Positions 43,606-53,555 of a DNA stretch of 64,000 nt are shown piece after piece. How positions within the stretch are numbered: position 1 is the first letter of the stretch; each line of letters opens with the position of its first letter. Source of the stretch: Lasiosphaeria ovina (Eukaryota; Ascomycota; Sordariomycetes; Sordariales; Lasiosphaeriaceae); contig JAULSN010000002.1 in assembly GCA_033439765.1 (NCBI GenBank), positions 3,410,001 to 3,474,000 on the forward strand. Reading direction: 5' to 3'. The notes beneath the pieces were generated by a model, which was not told where the DNA came from, did no database searches, and worked only from the letters and a program-made list of their open reading frames with translations. The position numbers and the translations under genes were made by a program.

Positions 43606-44481
43606 ATGCGCGCCGTTGATTGCCACCAACCCCCCGAGCTAACCAAGGACGAACTGAAGATGATTGCATTGCATTGCACCACAGAGTGTGCCATCAAGAC
43701 CAGTCGGATCCTCTCCGCCCGTGCTGGACACGAAAACATGCTTCCGCGGTGGAAGCCGCACTCAGTCGTCACCTTCGCCTTCCTCGAAGAGAGCTTTCCA
43801 ACCCCACACAACGCTGCATGTGTGGAGAGTGCACTCTCTGTTGCAGTAGACGACTGGAACAGCAGACGAATCCATGTGCGACTCCAGCGCGTAGCCCAGG
43901 ACGAGCGCCCTGTCTTCGTCGTCGCTTATAGAGGGCGGAAGCGCCAAGACTACGCCAAAGCATTCTTTCCCAACTTCAACTTCAACAAACGGGTATTGAA
44001 GGTTTTCGAGCCCGCTCTGTCGGTGGGCAGTGGCGACTTCTTAGCCGTCATCCTTTGCCATGAACTTGGCCATATTCTTGGTCTTCGCCACGATAACGCT
44101 GACGTCGTGGAGAGTGGTTATCCTTCGGTTGAGTTGACGCCCCCCAACCCGCACTCCATCATGATGTCCCCCCTGTTCGCGGGTACCAAGGTCGGCATAC
44201 AGGAATCGGATGTCAAGGCGCTCAATACCCTTTACAGTATGGACAACAAGTCCACGCTTCACGGATTCCCGGTTGTAACGATCGATCCGGGTACGCTTGA
44301 GCAACCGAGCCACGAACACTCCCGAGAGACTCTGCACGAGGAGGCTGGGCCTGCTATCGCTGGCGCGCAGGTTCCCCATGCGCAGGGTACAACTATCAAC
44401 CTAGCCTTGGTCTCGACTTTTGTCTCTTGCTTTCTCTTTTTGGTTGTGAATGCAAGGATCGCCGCGGCCCGCTCGTCATGA
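43606..44481 (+). CDS. Matrixin (MMP-like, M10) metalloprotease with C-terminal membrane anchor
   Basis: 291 residues from ATG 43606. The catalytic domain starts near PRWKPHSVVTFAF (~47-59), as in matrixins. The zinc site is HELGHILGLRHD, with His152, Glu153, His156 and His162, followed by the Met-turn SIMM at 184-187. Both together define metzincins of the M10 type. Residues ~264-284 form a hydrophobic helix near the C-terminus, so the protein is probably tail-anchored or GPI/membrane bound. No signal peptide or cysteine-switch propeptide is visible; the frame is open upstream for some distance without ATG, so an upstream exon could supply them. Fungal matrixins are uncommon and little studied; substrate unknown. 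Confidence 0.8.
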   Translation: MRAVDCHQPPELTKDELKMIALHCTTECAIKTSRILSARAGHENMLPRWKPHSVVTFAFLEESFPTPHNAACVESALSVAVDDWNSRRIHVRLQRVAQDERPVFVVAYRGRKRQDYAKAFFPNFNFNKRVLKVFEPALSVGSGDFLAVILCHELGHILGLRHDNADVVESGYPSVELTPPNPHSIMMSPLFAGTKVGIQESDVKALNTLYSMDNKSTLHGFPVVTIDPGTLEQPSHEHSRETLHEEAGPAIAGAQVPHAQGTTINLALVSTFVSCFLFLVVNARIAAARSS

Positions 44482-44971
44482 GGGTAGGCATTGTATGTAG
44501 AAGAGGGTTTGGGAAGGATTGAATTCGGTTCCTCGGGGATATTAGCTCCCTGTTCGCAAAATTTATGTGTCGGAAAAGTTTATTTCACTCGGGAAAGGTA
44601 AAGATCTTGTGGCGACGCAGCTATGCATCGGGACTGGGGCAGGGTTGGGTTTAACTTTGGATGGGAGCGAATGGTTATGGAATGACCATAGAGTAGATAG
44701 AGTCTTTTAGCAGAACAACAGAATTGTTCTTGCTACCCGCCCAACCCGCCTCCCAGCTTGCCCTCACCGCAGCTACAAGATCAAATCCCTAGCAACGACC
44801 AGCCCTGCTTCTTCTTCTCCAAAAAAATATGGTCTTCACCAAGCTCAATCTTTCCAGCACCGCCAACCTTCCTTCACGTTTCTCAATCCATCGGTGTGAC
44901 TTGACACATCCTTTTACTTCTCTCTTGCGTTAAGCACTTATTGAGCTCCCCTCTCTCACGAAACTCTATGC
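44482..44971. other. Intergenic spacer
   Basis: About 490 bases with pyrimidine-rich tracts typical of a fungal promoter near 44740-44960. No gene seen. Confidence 0.45.
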
Positions 44972-46001
44972 ATGGCCTCTTCTTTTAGCGTGGGCAATCC
45001 CAAGTGAGTATCTCTAAGCGGACACTCCCTAAAACGCGCACGCATTTCGTATTTATCACATCTGCCTACCTTTCCGCCTAGCGGCATCTTGCCAGGCATC
45101 AGCCAAATCCCTCGCCCTGCCTTTACTTTCTGATAGTCATACGAATCTGAACTTCATAGTCAGAAGTCAACTCTGGCAATGGACGTCATCCAAATCCCAA
45201 ATGCGCCCGGGGGATCACCGAATGTTCAACTGCAATGCATCATCCAACCCTTCCACCTTCGGGGACCTCTTCGCCCCTTCTACCGTCAAGGATCTCTGAA
45301 GCCATTCTCGGGGTCACTCGTCTCGCTTTTTACCCGCGCTATCAGATCTGGTTATTTTTTCGCTACCTCTGCTTTCGGCCAGGCCGTCTAGTCAAGCACA
45401 AGCGTCTCAACCGATTTCACCCCTCAAGGCACTTCGGCTAGCATGGAGGACTCTATTTTTGCGGCGACGAAAGGCCCACAGACGATGCCAGCCTTAGACG
45501 AGCAGGACTGAACCTATTCTCGTGGAAGAAGAGCTGGTGCACGAGAAGCTCGCGAGCTCTTGGCATGAGGCCTACGCGGCCGGTGGCGATGACGCCGCAA
45601 GCCAAGGGGAACTGAATGCAGAGAAGAAACACGCTATCAATAACGACGTTAATGACGACCTCCATGAAGACCTCAATGGAGGTCTTGATAACCACATGGA
45701 AGACGTCGACGATGATAATACTGCCGCTGACATGTCACAATGCTTTGAGGGCCCCGATATAGTAGACATCGGGAGAAGCCTGTCTCAGCTGTCGATGGCC
45801 AGGTAAGCTTGCCGCAACGCACCAATCCCCGATCCCCGATTGAAGTCTTTCCATTGCTAACACATACATCAGCAACTATAGCGCAGCGCCGTCGGTCACC
45901 AGCATGTACCAAGCACTCCTTCGCCGACACCTATCTCTGAGGGCCTTACCGACGGCGAAGACGACCAATCTTCGGACTCTTGCGAATGCTGGAGGACATA
46001 G
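44972..46001 (+). pseudogene. Degraded gene encoding a Ser/Asp/Glu-rich protein
   Basis: ATG 44972 opens a short exon (MASSFSVGNP) with a GTGAGT donor, and NGILPGISQIPRPAFTF can follow it, but the frame then stops. Further on, coding-like pieces lie in different frames: NPSTFGDLFAPSTVKD, SSTSVSTDFTPQGTSASMED and an acidic block (45500-45803, EAYAAGGDDAASQGEL to DIGRSLSQLSMA). That block splices well at 45804 to a last exon rich in D, E and S ending at the TAG 45999-46001. The pieces look like one gene broken by at least two frameshifts. I do not recognise the family. The last two exons alone could be a small functional gene. Confidence 0.4.
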
Positions 46002-46514
46002 ACACACTGATGCGGTGAAGAGGCACCACAACACGAATGCAAGCTACAGGCGAGCCCTGCGGAGTATAGGTATAGGAATCTATAGTGACGCGGGGATAAG
46101 TGGCCAAGGAAAAGGAGGCTGTTTACACACAACCAAAAGGGGATATGCCCCTAACTTCTTGTAATCTAGTGTTATTTTTCCTTCTTTCTTTACCATTTGC
46201 CTTATATAAGGTGGCCAGCCTGCTCCGGGGGGGGGGGGGGCGCGTTCTTTCTTTCTCTTTTTCCTAGCTTTCTTTGGAAGAAATCTCTACGGTTTTCAAC
46301 ATCACCTAGGTCTCCCGGCCTTGGGTACGAGCCTGTGCCATTCTTAGATACATTGACTATCCGATATTCCCACGCAACAATTGCCAAGTAGCTAACGGTC
46401 ACAATATTGGGAAACTATTATCTACGCCGTAGTTGATTAACTGAGTTCGTTACATATGGCCATGGCAGCTGATCTACACTGTGCTGCGCGCAGCCTTGTC
46501 GAGAACCCATCCTA
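46002..46514. other. Spacer with 13-base G-run
   Basis: About 510 bases between two degraded genes. A poly-G run lies at ~46227-46239 beside a CTTTCTTTCT tract. No coding content seen. Confidence 0.5.
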
Positions 46515-47045
46515 GATAAAAAACATCCACGACCTGCTACGCCACACGCAGCGCGACTCGCGCGAAGAATACCTAGAGTGGGTAACGCTTTCGCTCGAGA
46601 AGGCTGCCGCGGCCATCGACGACCAGCAGAGCGTCGAGTTCGTCGCGGCGCTCGAGCGGGATAGTCTGGATGCGCTCGTGCTGCCGACCTGTGTCGCGCC
46701 CGTTGTGCCGGCACTCGGCGGCTGCCCGATCCTGACGGTGCCGCTGGGGTTTTTACTCTGAGGGCAGTGGTGTGGGGTGTAATCCTCGTTGTGAGCTGGT
46801 AGAAAGGGCGCCGGGCTTGCCGTGAGTCGTTGCTGTTTGTTTTCGTGTTGGTTTGCGTGGTCCGTACTGGCAGAATTGTGTGGGTTAGGTTTGGTCTCTC
46901 CTTCATTGGCGGGCTCTTCTCGGAGGAGGACCTCATCAAGTTTGCCTATGCGTTCGAAAAGGCAACGCAGGTCTGGCGCCAGCGCAGGTCCATCTATATT
47001 CCCTCGGCGGAGCTCCCTGGTATGAGTCTAAGAGACGCGATATGA
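46515..47045 (+). pseudogene. 5'-truncated amidase (amidase-signature family) relic
   Basis: Only the C-terminal part of an amidase is present. LERDSLDALVLPTCVAPVVP and GCPILTVPLGF are typical of fungal amidases, as is GLSFIGGLFSEEDLIKFAYA near the C-terminus. After TVPLGF the frame breaks in a T-run at ~46750-46754; one T fewer would continue as YSEGSGVGCNPRCELVERAPGLP. That then splices (GTGAGT ... GGTTAG) into PFGLSFIGG. The Ser-cisSer-Lys catalytic part is missing, and the upstream sequence is unrelated and holds a G-run. It is a decayed copy; an active enzyme is excluded. Confidence 0.75.
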
Positions 47046-47276
47046 AGAGCCAAGGGGGAGAAATTGAATTGTGCTGTTTTAAACACATTTCTACTAAAGG
47101 AGGTGGCTGGAAGTTACACGAAATGCGAAATGGTGAACATGTTACTGGTAGCCAGCTATGTGTGACAGAAGGATCAAATTCCCTAATAATGACATTGTTG
47201 CTTAAGCAGAGTTGTGTGTTTGTCTCTGGTTCCCGTCTCTCATATAAACCCATATGACGACGCCGAGAGTTGTATC

Positions 47277-49018
47277 TCACTCCGCGATGGCCACGCCGCC
47301 AACCCTTACGGCCAGCGCATCGACGACACTTGCCGTAATCGCTGTGGCGCGGGCTAGTAGCGGGTTGGTGGCCGTATCGTTGGAGTCCCACGCCTTCCAG
47401 GGCGCCGACTTGCTGCGGATGGCGTTCCACGTGTCGGCGCGCAGCGTGGCGACCATCTTCTCCAGCACGGCGTTGCGGCGCTGCCCCTCGTCCTCACCGC
47501 CGTCGCCCGCGAACACGTCCGGGGCCCGCCAGTTGTGGTACACATTCCCGTGCGGCGGCCGCACCCGCGGCCCGTCGCCCTGCGCCGCAAAGTACAGCGC
47601 GCACAGCCGGCATGTCGGCTTGCTCGAGCCGATGTAGCGCCCGAATTCAGCCTCGCGGAAGAACCCCAGCGGTTCCTCTTCGTCTTCTTCAGAGTGGTTT
47701 GTCGAGGCTATGCGCTGCGCGCGCCGAATGGCGTCGTCGACGAGGATTTCGGCGTGTACGATGGGCCGGAAGTGCAAGTGGTGTGTCACCTCCTTGATGC
47801 GATCGTCGATGCCCCACGCCTTGAGGGCGGCCGTGTTTCTCCGGTACGCCTTGAATTCCCCGCCGCCGCCGCCAGCAGACTTTTGGGCCTGGGTCATGCT
47901 GTGCAAGATGCGGTCGGCCGATTTGCGGATGCTCGGCGGGTCGCGCTCTGGGCGGCTTGACGGGAGCCGCACGATTTGGACGTTGGCGTGGAACAGCTCG
48001 GGCCAGTATTTGCGGGCCGAGAGGAGGATATTGACGGCCAGGAAATACGACAGCAGCCGGCCAATGCAGTGGTATGCGTCTTCCCAAGGGCTCCCGAGCG
48101 GCTCGTCTACGCTGATTTGGGCGGCCTGGTTGCCGCGCTTTGCCTGTGTCGCGATGCACTTCTCGCGAACAAACGTCTCGAGTTCGCCGTGGAAGAGATC
48201 GTTGAGCGTGTACATCAGAGTCTGGGTTTGAGTCGCGTCTGTGGTTCGCGGTGAGAACTGGCTCGGCAGAGAGGGAAGCGGCAATACAGACACTCATCTT
48301 CGCTCATCTCCCGTCTTTTCTGGGCAAACTGGGCCAGGTCCTTAATGGTGCCGAGGCTTCGCGAAGTTGCGCTCACTGTGGCAGGTTACCCTCTGGCTAC
48401 TCGGTCCAAGTCCGTAATATATATGAATAGGTACCAACCTCCCTCAGAGTCATCTGAACCGTCCTCGTCTGCGTTAGAAGAATCTTCATCCAGAGAGTCA
48501 TATGCGTCGTCTATGTCGTCGAGACATATTTCAAGTTCCTTGCAAAGCCGCTCGACGTAGAGCTCCATCCTTCCCCGGTTGAATCTGATGATCCTCGTCA
48601 GAATGTCAGAGTACAGCGAGCGGCGTGGATTCGCGATGGCCAGTTTGACATCGCTTCTTGACGAGTTGGAAAGAGTTTGGAAGATGTCAGTAATATAGTC
48701 TTCGACAACCCCCAGCTCGGCGGTATTTCTCTGGTTCGAGGCAAACCAGTACTGGACTTTGTCTTTGTCTAGTTTGAGGACCCCGAATGACGTGACCGTT
48801 TCTCCTCCACGCTCGCTATCGCAGATTTGGCTGAGCTTATCGACAAAGCAGCGATATGTATGCTCTAGACTCTTTGGCGTATCAACTTCGTAAGTCGCCG
48901 TCTCGACGCTGTTGCGAATGCAGTACCGTGGCACACAGCACAAGATGACGACGGGCTCGTAGAAGCGCTTTCGGAGGCCCGCCGGTATCGGGATAATGTC
49001 AGACGGGGGGAGGTTCAT
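47277..49018 (-). CDS. OTT_1508-like nucleic-acid deaminase family protein
   Basis: I read this as one gene with uncertain internal splicing. Block 1 (ATG 49018 to ~48439) is a helical N-terminal region (YEPVVILCCVPRYCIR, LDKDKVQYWFASNQRN) ending in an acidic DSLDEDSSNADEDG stretch. A 64-base intron (48438-48375) leads to a short block with CLYCRFPLC. The last block (~48215-47277) holds the deaminase fold: HAE in RPIVHAEILVDDA and the zinc-binding SKPTCRLCALYF pair. HAE plus CxxC is the signature of deaminases, and the wording matches the OTT_1508-like group, expanded in fungi and thought to act on nucleic acids. The join between blocks 2 and 3 could not be fixed. The frame start at 48293 is GTG, so it is unlikely to be a separate gene. 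Confidence 0.7.
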
Positions 49019-50256
49019 TTTGTTGGTCAGATATGGTGCAGTGGGCTTGGACTGTATGGAGGCTCTGAAATACTGATCTTGAAAGTGTCTGTGCGAATGC
49101 GAATTGAGGTATTGCAAACAAGTCTCTGTTGATGAGGAGTTCCTTGAGCCCTTATACTTGCTAAAATTGACCACGAGAGCCTGGCATTCTCTTGACGATT
49201 AGAATATCTGTATCATCCTGTATTTCGTCCGGGGTTCAGTCCAGACGGATCTCCCGACTGGCCCTTGCTCGCTTCAGGTGTGGTTACACGAGCCAATGGT
49301 TGAAGGGGCATATAAGGCAGCAATGTGAGCCTCTGAGGCCAGTTCCCTGCACCCAACCATCGACCAAGCCGCCCACACACCAGCAGTCGACAGAATGTTC
49401 AAGAATAGCAGGGCATGTTCTCTCCCTCTGTGTTGGCACAAGTTGATGAAGCCTTTCGGGTTCTTTTCTCGGTCAGTCTTGGGCCCGGCAGAGTCCCAAT
49501 TTTCCCTCGGCAACGGTTGGCCGGCTCACGATGATGTGACCAATTGTAATTCGCGGACAGATTGATGACTTCCTTGGCAACTGCGATGAGGCACCCCGCT
49601 AACTGGTTTTGGAATTTCGTGGCCGTGTTTGCCTTTGCGACCAACTGAGGCCCACAGACCCACCGACTCCCAGAGTTGCTGGGAGGGGAGGGCTGGGGAG
49701 TTCAGGGAGTTCCCCAAGGGCATGGTTCTCGCTATCATGTCATGGCTAGCTCCCTACAAAGTTTGAAGACAGTCTTGAGAAGTATTTGAGACCCGACTTC
49801 GCCCAAGGAGAAAGGATCCTGTTGCTCGATTCCCATCTTTGGGCGCAGGGGTCTTTTTCTTCTGTTGCGTTGATGGAGCCTGGCCATATATATCTCGAAA
49901 AGGCCCGTCAGCCCAGCACATCACCAGAGGCTCGGCATTATTGAAGCAGCTTATGGAAGTGTTTGTGCTACTGTCTCTGTCGTGCGCATACTATATCCTG
50001 TGCCTCGACTCCGCCTGGACGACATCTCGCTTATCCCGGCGTAACCACCGCGACCAGCAGCTGCTCGAGCGCGAGGAGGTTGGCGGCACCCCTGCGATGT
50101 CCCCAAAATGATAGGAGTGGATATGTGGTACTGACGCTGCCTAGAACTGCCAGCTAGGGACTCTTCGGCAGCGCCAATACACTTTCGCACCACGCATGCC
50201 AACCCTGCCGGAGAGTGCGTCAAAGCCACGGGATTGACAAGACCAAAGCGCGGAAT
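49019..50256. other. Intergenic region
   Basis: About 1.2 kb between divergent genes, holding both promoters. Short frames only, no domains or RNA gene. Confidence 0.5.
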
Positions 50257-51321
50257 ATGACCCAACAAAGTGACCAGGACCCGCAGTGGGTAGTTCCCGT
50301 CAGCACTGAGGACTTCCATGGGTACCCGTACAACGGAGAGTTCGGGATTGATCCCCAGCAGCTGTTGATGCGAAACGAGAATGAGGCCCACACTGGCCTC
50401 GCTTTTGAGGGCCACACGTCTTTAGCTTTTGCTGAGGAGCTCGCGGCGGCTGACGGCGCGAGTTTTCACGCAGTTGCGGGCTCCTCCCAGCAGCAAAACT
50501 GGCTACTGCATCAACACGCCGCCCCAGATGCCCCTTTCCCTCAAGCAGGATTTTCTAGTAGCACCGAAGAGCTTCCTTACTACCCTCAGGCTCATGAAGC
50601 AGCTCCAGCTCATGTCGAATACGCTTGATGCGGTTCCTCTACCAACATGGCTGGCAACCTGCCTCAGATCCCGAGCAACCGGATACCCGCGGCCCAGAAC
50701 TTTCCTGAAAATTCCTTTGTTACAGATCAACATGTTCTCTATGACCAAGACCCAACCCCTGTTTCTTACAACGACAATCCAGAGTATGACATGACAAATC
50801 AGTATGCGCAGCCCGGATACGCAACCACTTCCACCGAACCGGCACAGGTTTCCTACAACAACAGCGGCGGCCAGAGCAGCAGCGGTAGCGGCGGCGAGGA
50901 GGAAGACAATGAACCCATCACAACACACGACGGAAAGTTGCGCTGCAACTGGCTGGACAAGAAGAAGGGGACACGGTGCAAGAAGATCTGTCCGCTACCA
51001 GGCGACCTCACGTGCGTTCAAGCTCATGGCCATGAGTTCGACTTTAATTTCTGTGCAGTCTCCGCTAATATGTCTCATCTGGTCAGCAAACACCGCAAAA
51101 ACCACACCCCCCAGGTAAAATGCGAGGTTCCCGACTGTCGCGCCCGAAGCAACACGTTCGCTGAGGAGAAGGAGCGATACCGCCACTACGCGCATTACCA
51201 TGCGGGAACCGTGTGGGCCGACCACCCGCGCGCCAGGGCCTTCATGATAGTCTGCGATGTTTGCGGGTACCGGGGCCGCAAGGACAACGTTAAGCGTCAC
51301 CGGGAGAAGAAAAAACACTGA
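50257..51321 (+). CDS. C2H2 zinc-finger protein interrupted by one in-frame TGA
   Basis: ATG 50257 opens 123 codons (Q/A/H-rich, disordered), then a TGA at 50626-50628. The very same frame continues for 230 further codons, with an ATG at 50647, to the TGA at 51319. The second part has low-complexity Ser/Gly/Glu sequence, then cysteine-histidine patterns: CNWLDKKKGTRCKKIC, a CEVPDC...H...H finger and a final CDVCGYRGRKDNVKRH finger with a basic tail. It is probably nuclear and DNA binding. The stop could be a CGA-to-TGA mutation, a readthrough site, a sequence error, or the boundary of two genes. A 54-base intron across it is possible but needs a weak GTCGAA donor. Confidence 0.6.
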
Positions 51322-52188
51322 GTGTGGACTGGTCGTAGCATCTTGTTCTGCATTCGCATTACTGTCTGTCGTCTGCTGCGTTGCTTGGCTTGCAGAGTGT
51401 GTTGTTTTGTTATTCCCATCTCTTTTTCCCCTTTGCTTTTGTCTGTTGAGGGTCTGTTGGTGCCTGCGTCTCATTGCGGTATTACTCTGACGGGTTTTCT
51501 TGTCATGACTAACGATTTCTTCTCTTCTCTTTACTTTCGTTATTCTCTCAATGCCACGAAGAAATTAAATGGCTGGTGGCGAGGGTTGGAACCAGACCGA
51601 GTAGGTTGACGGCCTTGCCGCCAGAATTAGTTCTAGAAGCTCTTGTTGTGTCCCGCTTTTGCTCTTTTGCAACCCGGCATTGACCGTTAGATGAACATGC
51701 ATACATACCAAGCCCGGCGTCACCTGTTGCCTAGGCTGAAACAGAATGGCGTCGGGTTTGAGTTTGGCACTACAGGGCTTGGCTTCCCCGCTGCCACCGT
51801 CGCACATGTTCCGAGCCGGGCAAATGAGATGCAGTGAACGGCAGGAGCTCCGAACAGAATCATCGGGGCTGTTCCACTCATGACGTATTTGTCCTCCTTC
51901 CACTGGCAGTGACACGTCCAACCAGCGCCTGCCTCGTGCATCTTCGGCCGTGTTTGGCTACCTCTTGGAGCTGGCTGAAGCGGCTGAGTCCCGACCCCGC
52001 GACCTCGCATCGCCAGCAGTGGCCACCTCTCCATTGCCTGCAGAGACACGCACCAAAAGAACGCCCGCCGCGCGTCAATTCCTTTGTGTTATAACAGAGA
52101 TTTAGCCGTCTCAATTAACATTTGCTGCCATCTCGCCCTTCGACCGCAGCTCAACTCGTAATCGTTTACAAGGAGTACAATTGCGACC
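51322..52188. other. Intergenic region
   Basis: About 870 bases. No gene; includes the promoter of the small secreted protein. Confidence 0.5.
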
Positions 52189-52991
52189 ATGAATTCGCTT
52201 CTGCGAGTCGTCATTTCGGCGCTGGCCATGTGAGTCGGCCCCCCTCCCCCCCAATTCATTTGCCATGCACACACCCGCTGCAAACCCGCAACACACTGCG
52301 CACGCAGTCTGCAGGGCTAAACTAACCGCTGTATGTCAACCCGACCTGCAGCGCCGCCGCTGCCGTGGCCCAAGATGTCACATGCGACGCCCTGATTCCC
52401 GGCTGCACCGGCGACACCGCCGTGTCCGTGCCCGTGTCCAGCGTCGATGGCACCGTCAGCGCGCCCGAGCCCGCACTGACGTCCACCACGAGCACCGATG
52501 ACGGCGCCGCCACCAACACGGCGGTCTCCGGCCCCGCGCTCACCGCGTCGCCGTCGCTGCAATCCGTGTCGGGCTGCGCGGCCGTTGTCAGCACCACGGA
52601 CATCTGCAGCACCTGCTTCACGGCCGACTGCGTCATCCTGGCCACCATCACCGTCAACACCAACTGCGGCTGCCCTGCTACACCTGCTACCATCTATTCG
52701 TCGCACCCCTGCGCGCTCGGCTGCGGCGGCCTCGGCTGCGGCACGGCCTACACCGTCGTCACGGCCACCGGCATCGAAGGCTGTGAGTGCGCTCTTTTGT
52801 AATTCTGGAGAATATCCATTGTGCTGACTGCGACAGGCGGCGTAACGGCTATCGGTCCCAACCCCACCCAAGCGACCACCACGGGCGGCGGGCCGAACAA
52901 CACCACCCTCGTGACTCCCACCAAGCCGCCCGCCACCGCCGTCATTAGCTCTGCTGGTGCTGGCCGGCTGACGCCGTTCAACCTGTGGTGA
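52189..52991 (+). CDS. Small cysteine-rich secreted protein (effector-like)
   Basis: Three exons: 52189-52229, 52352-52782 and 52837-52991; introns of 122 and 54 bases; the frame closes at 208 residues. The signal peptide (MNSLLRVVISALAIAAAAVA) is restored by the first splice. The mature part has a CDALIPGC motif, a Thr/Ser-rich probably O-glycosylated stretch, then a dense cysteine module (CSTCFTADC, CGCP, CALGCGGLGCG). A Thr/Pro/Asn tail follows, and the protein ends without a basic or strongly hydrophobic stretch. Size, cysteines and lack of known domain fit fungal effector or cell-wall proteins. Function is not known. Cysteine spacing resembles no family I can name. Confidence 0.75.
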
Positions 52992-53555
52992 TGGCCTCTT
53001 TGCTGCTGATGTGGGTTATGATCAAGGTGGTTGTTAGCTTTTGGCCTCGGGTTGGTCATCGCATGATCGAATGTGGTTAGAAATTGTCCGTTCAATGGTG
53101 TCAGAATATGGCCCATGGCAAAATATCTTCTTAAACTTGTAAACTGGACAGAGCAAGATAGAGGAATATGTTGGTCTGCCTGCAGCCTGGTGATGTGTCC
53201 CTCCCTCGCACACTGTGCGTCTTGATGCAATATTCCTCCAACTCTCCGACGATGAAATTGCCATCTATAGTCAATTCACATGATCAGGCTATGAGGGATT
53301 TGTCGGCCGACGCCATTGCTCTTGGTGGCCGATGCCAGCGGGCTTTTATTGGATCCATTTGCGCCTCAATAGCTGCAGGTCGATTGTGTGGTGGCGGTGT
53401 AAAGTCATTCATCGGCTGAAGCCGGTCGGGCTCTTATCTCTCACCGTACCATCATACGTACCATGTTTCTACCGGACCCCTAGGCCAGTTGAGTCCCGAC
53501 AACCGACTTTCAAAGGCTCAATAGAACTGAAGGCCTGGTCGCGATAACTAACAGC
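52992..53555. other. Intergenic spacer
   Basis: About 560 bases, short frames only. Confidence 0.45.

Noticed and set aside
46225..46241. 13-base G-run as a functional G-quadruplex
   Set aside because: A plain homopolymer beside a pyrimidine tract; simple sequence noise is enough to explain it.
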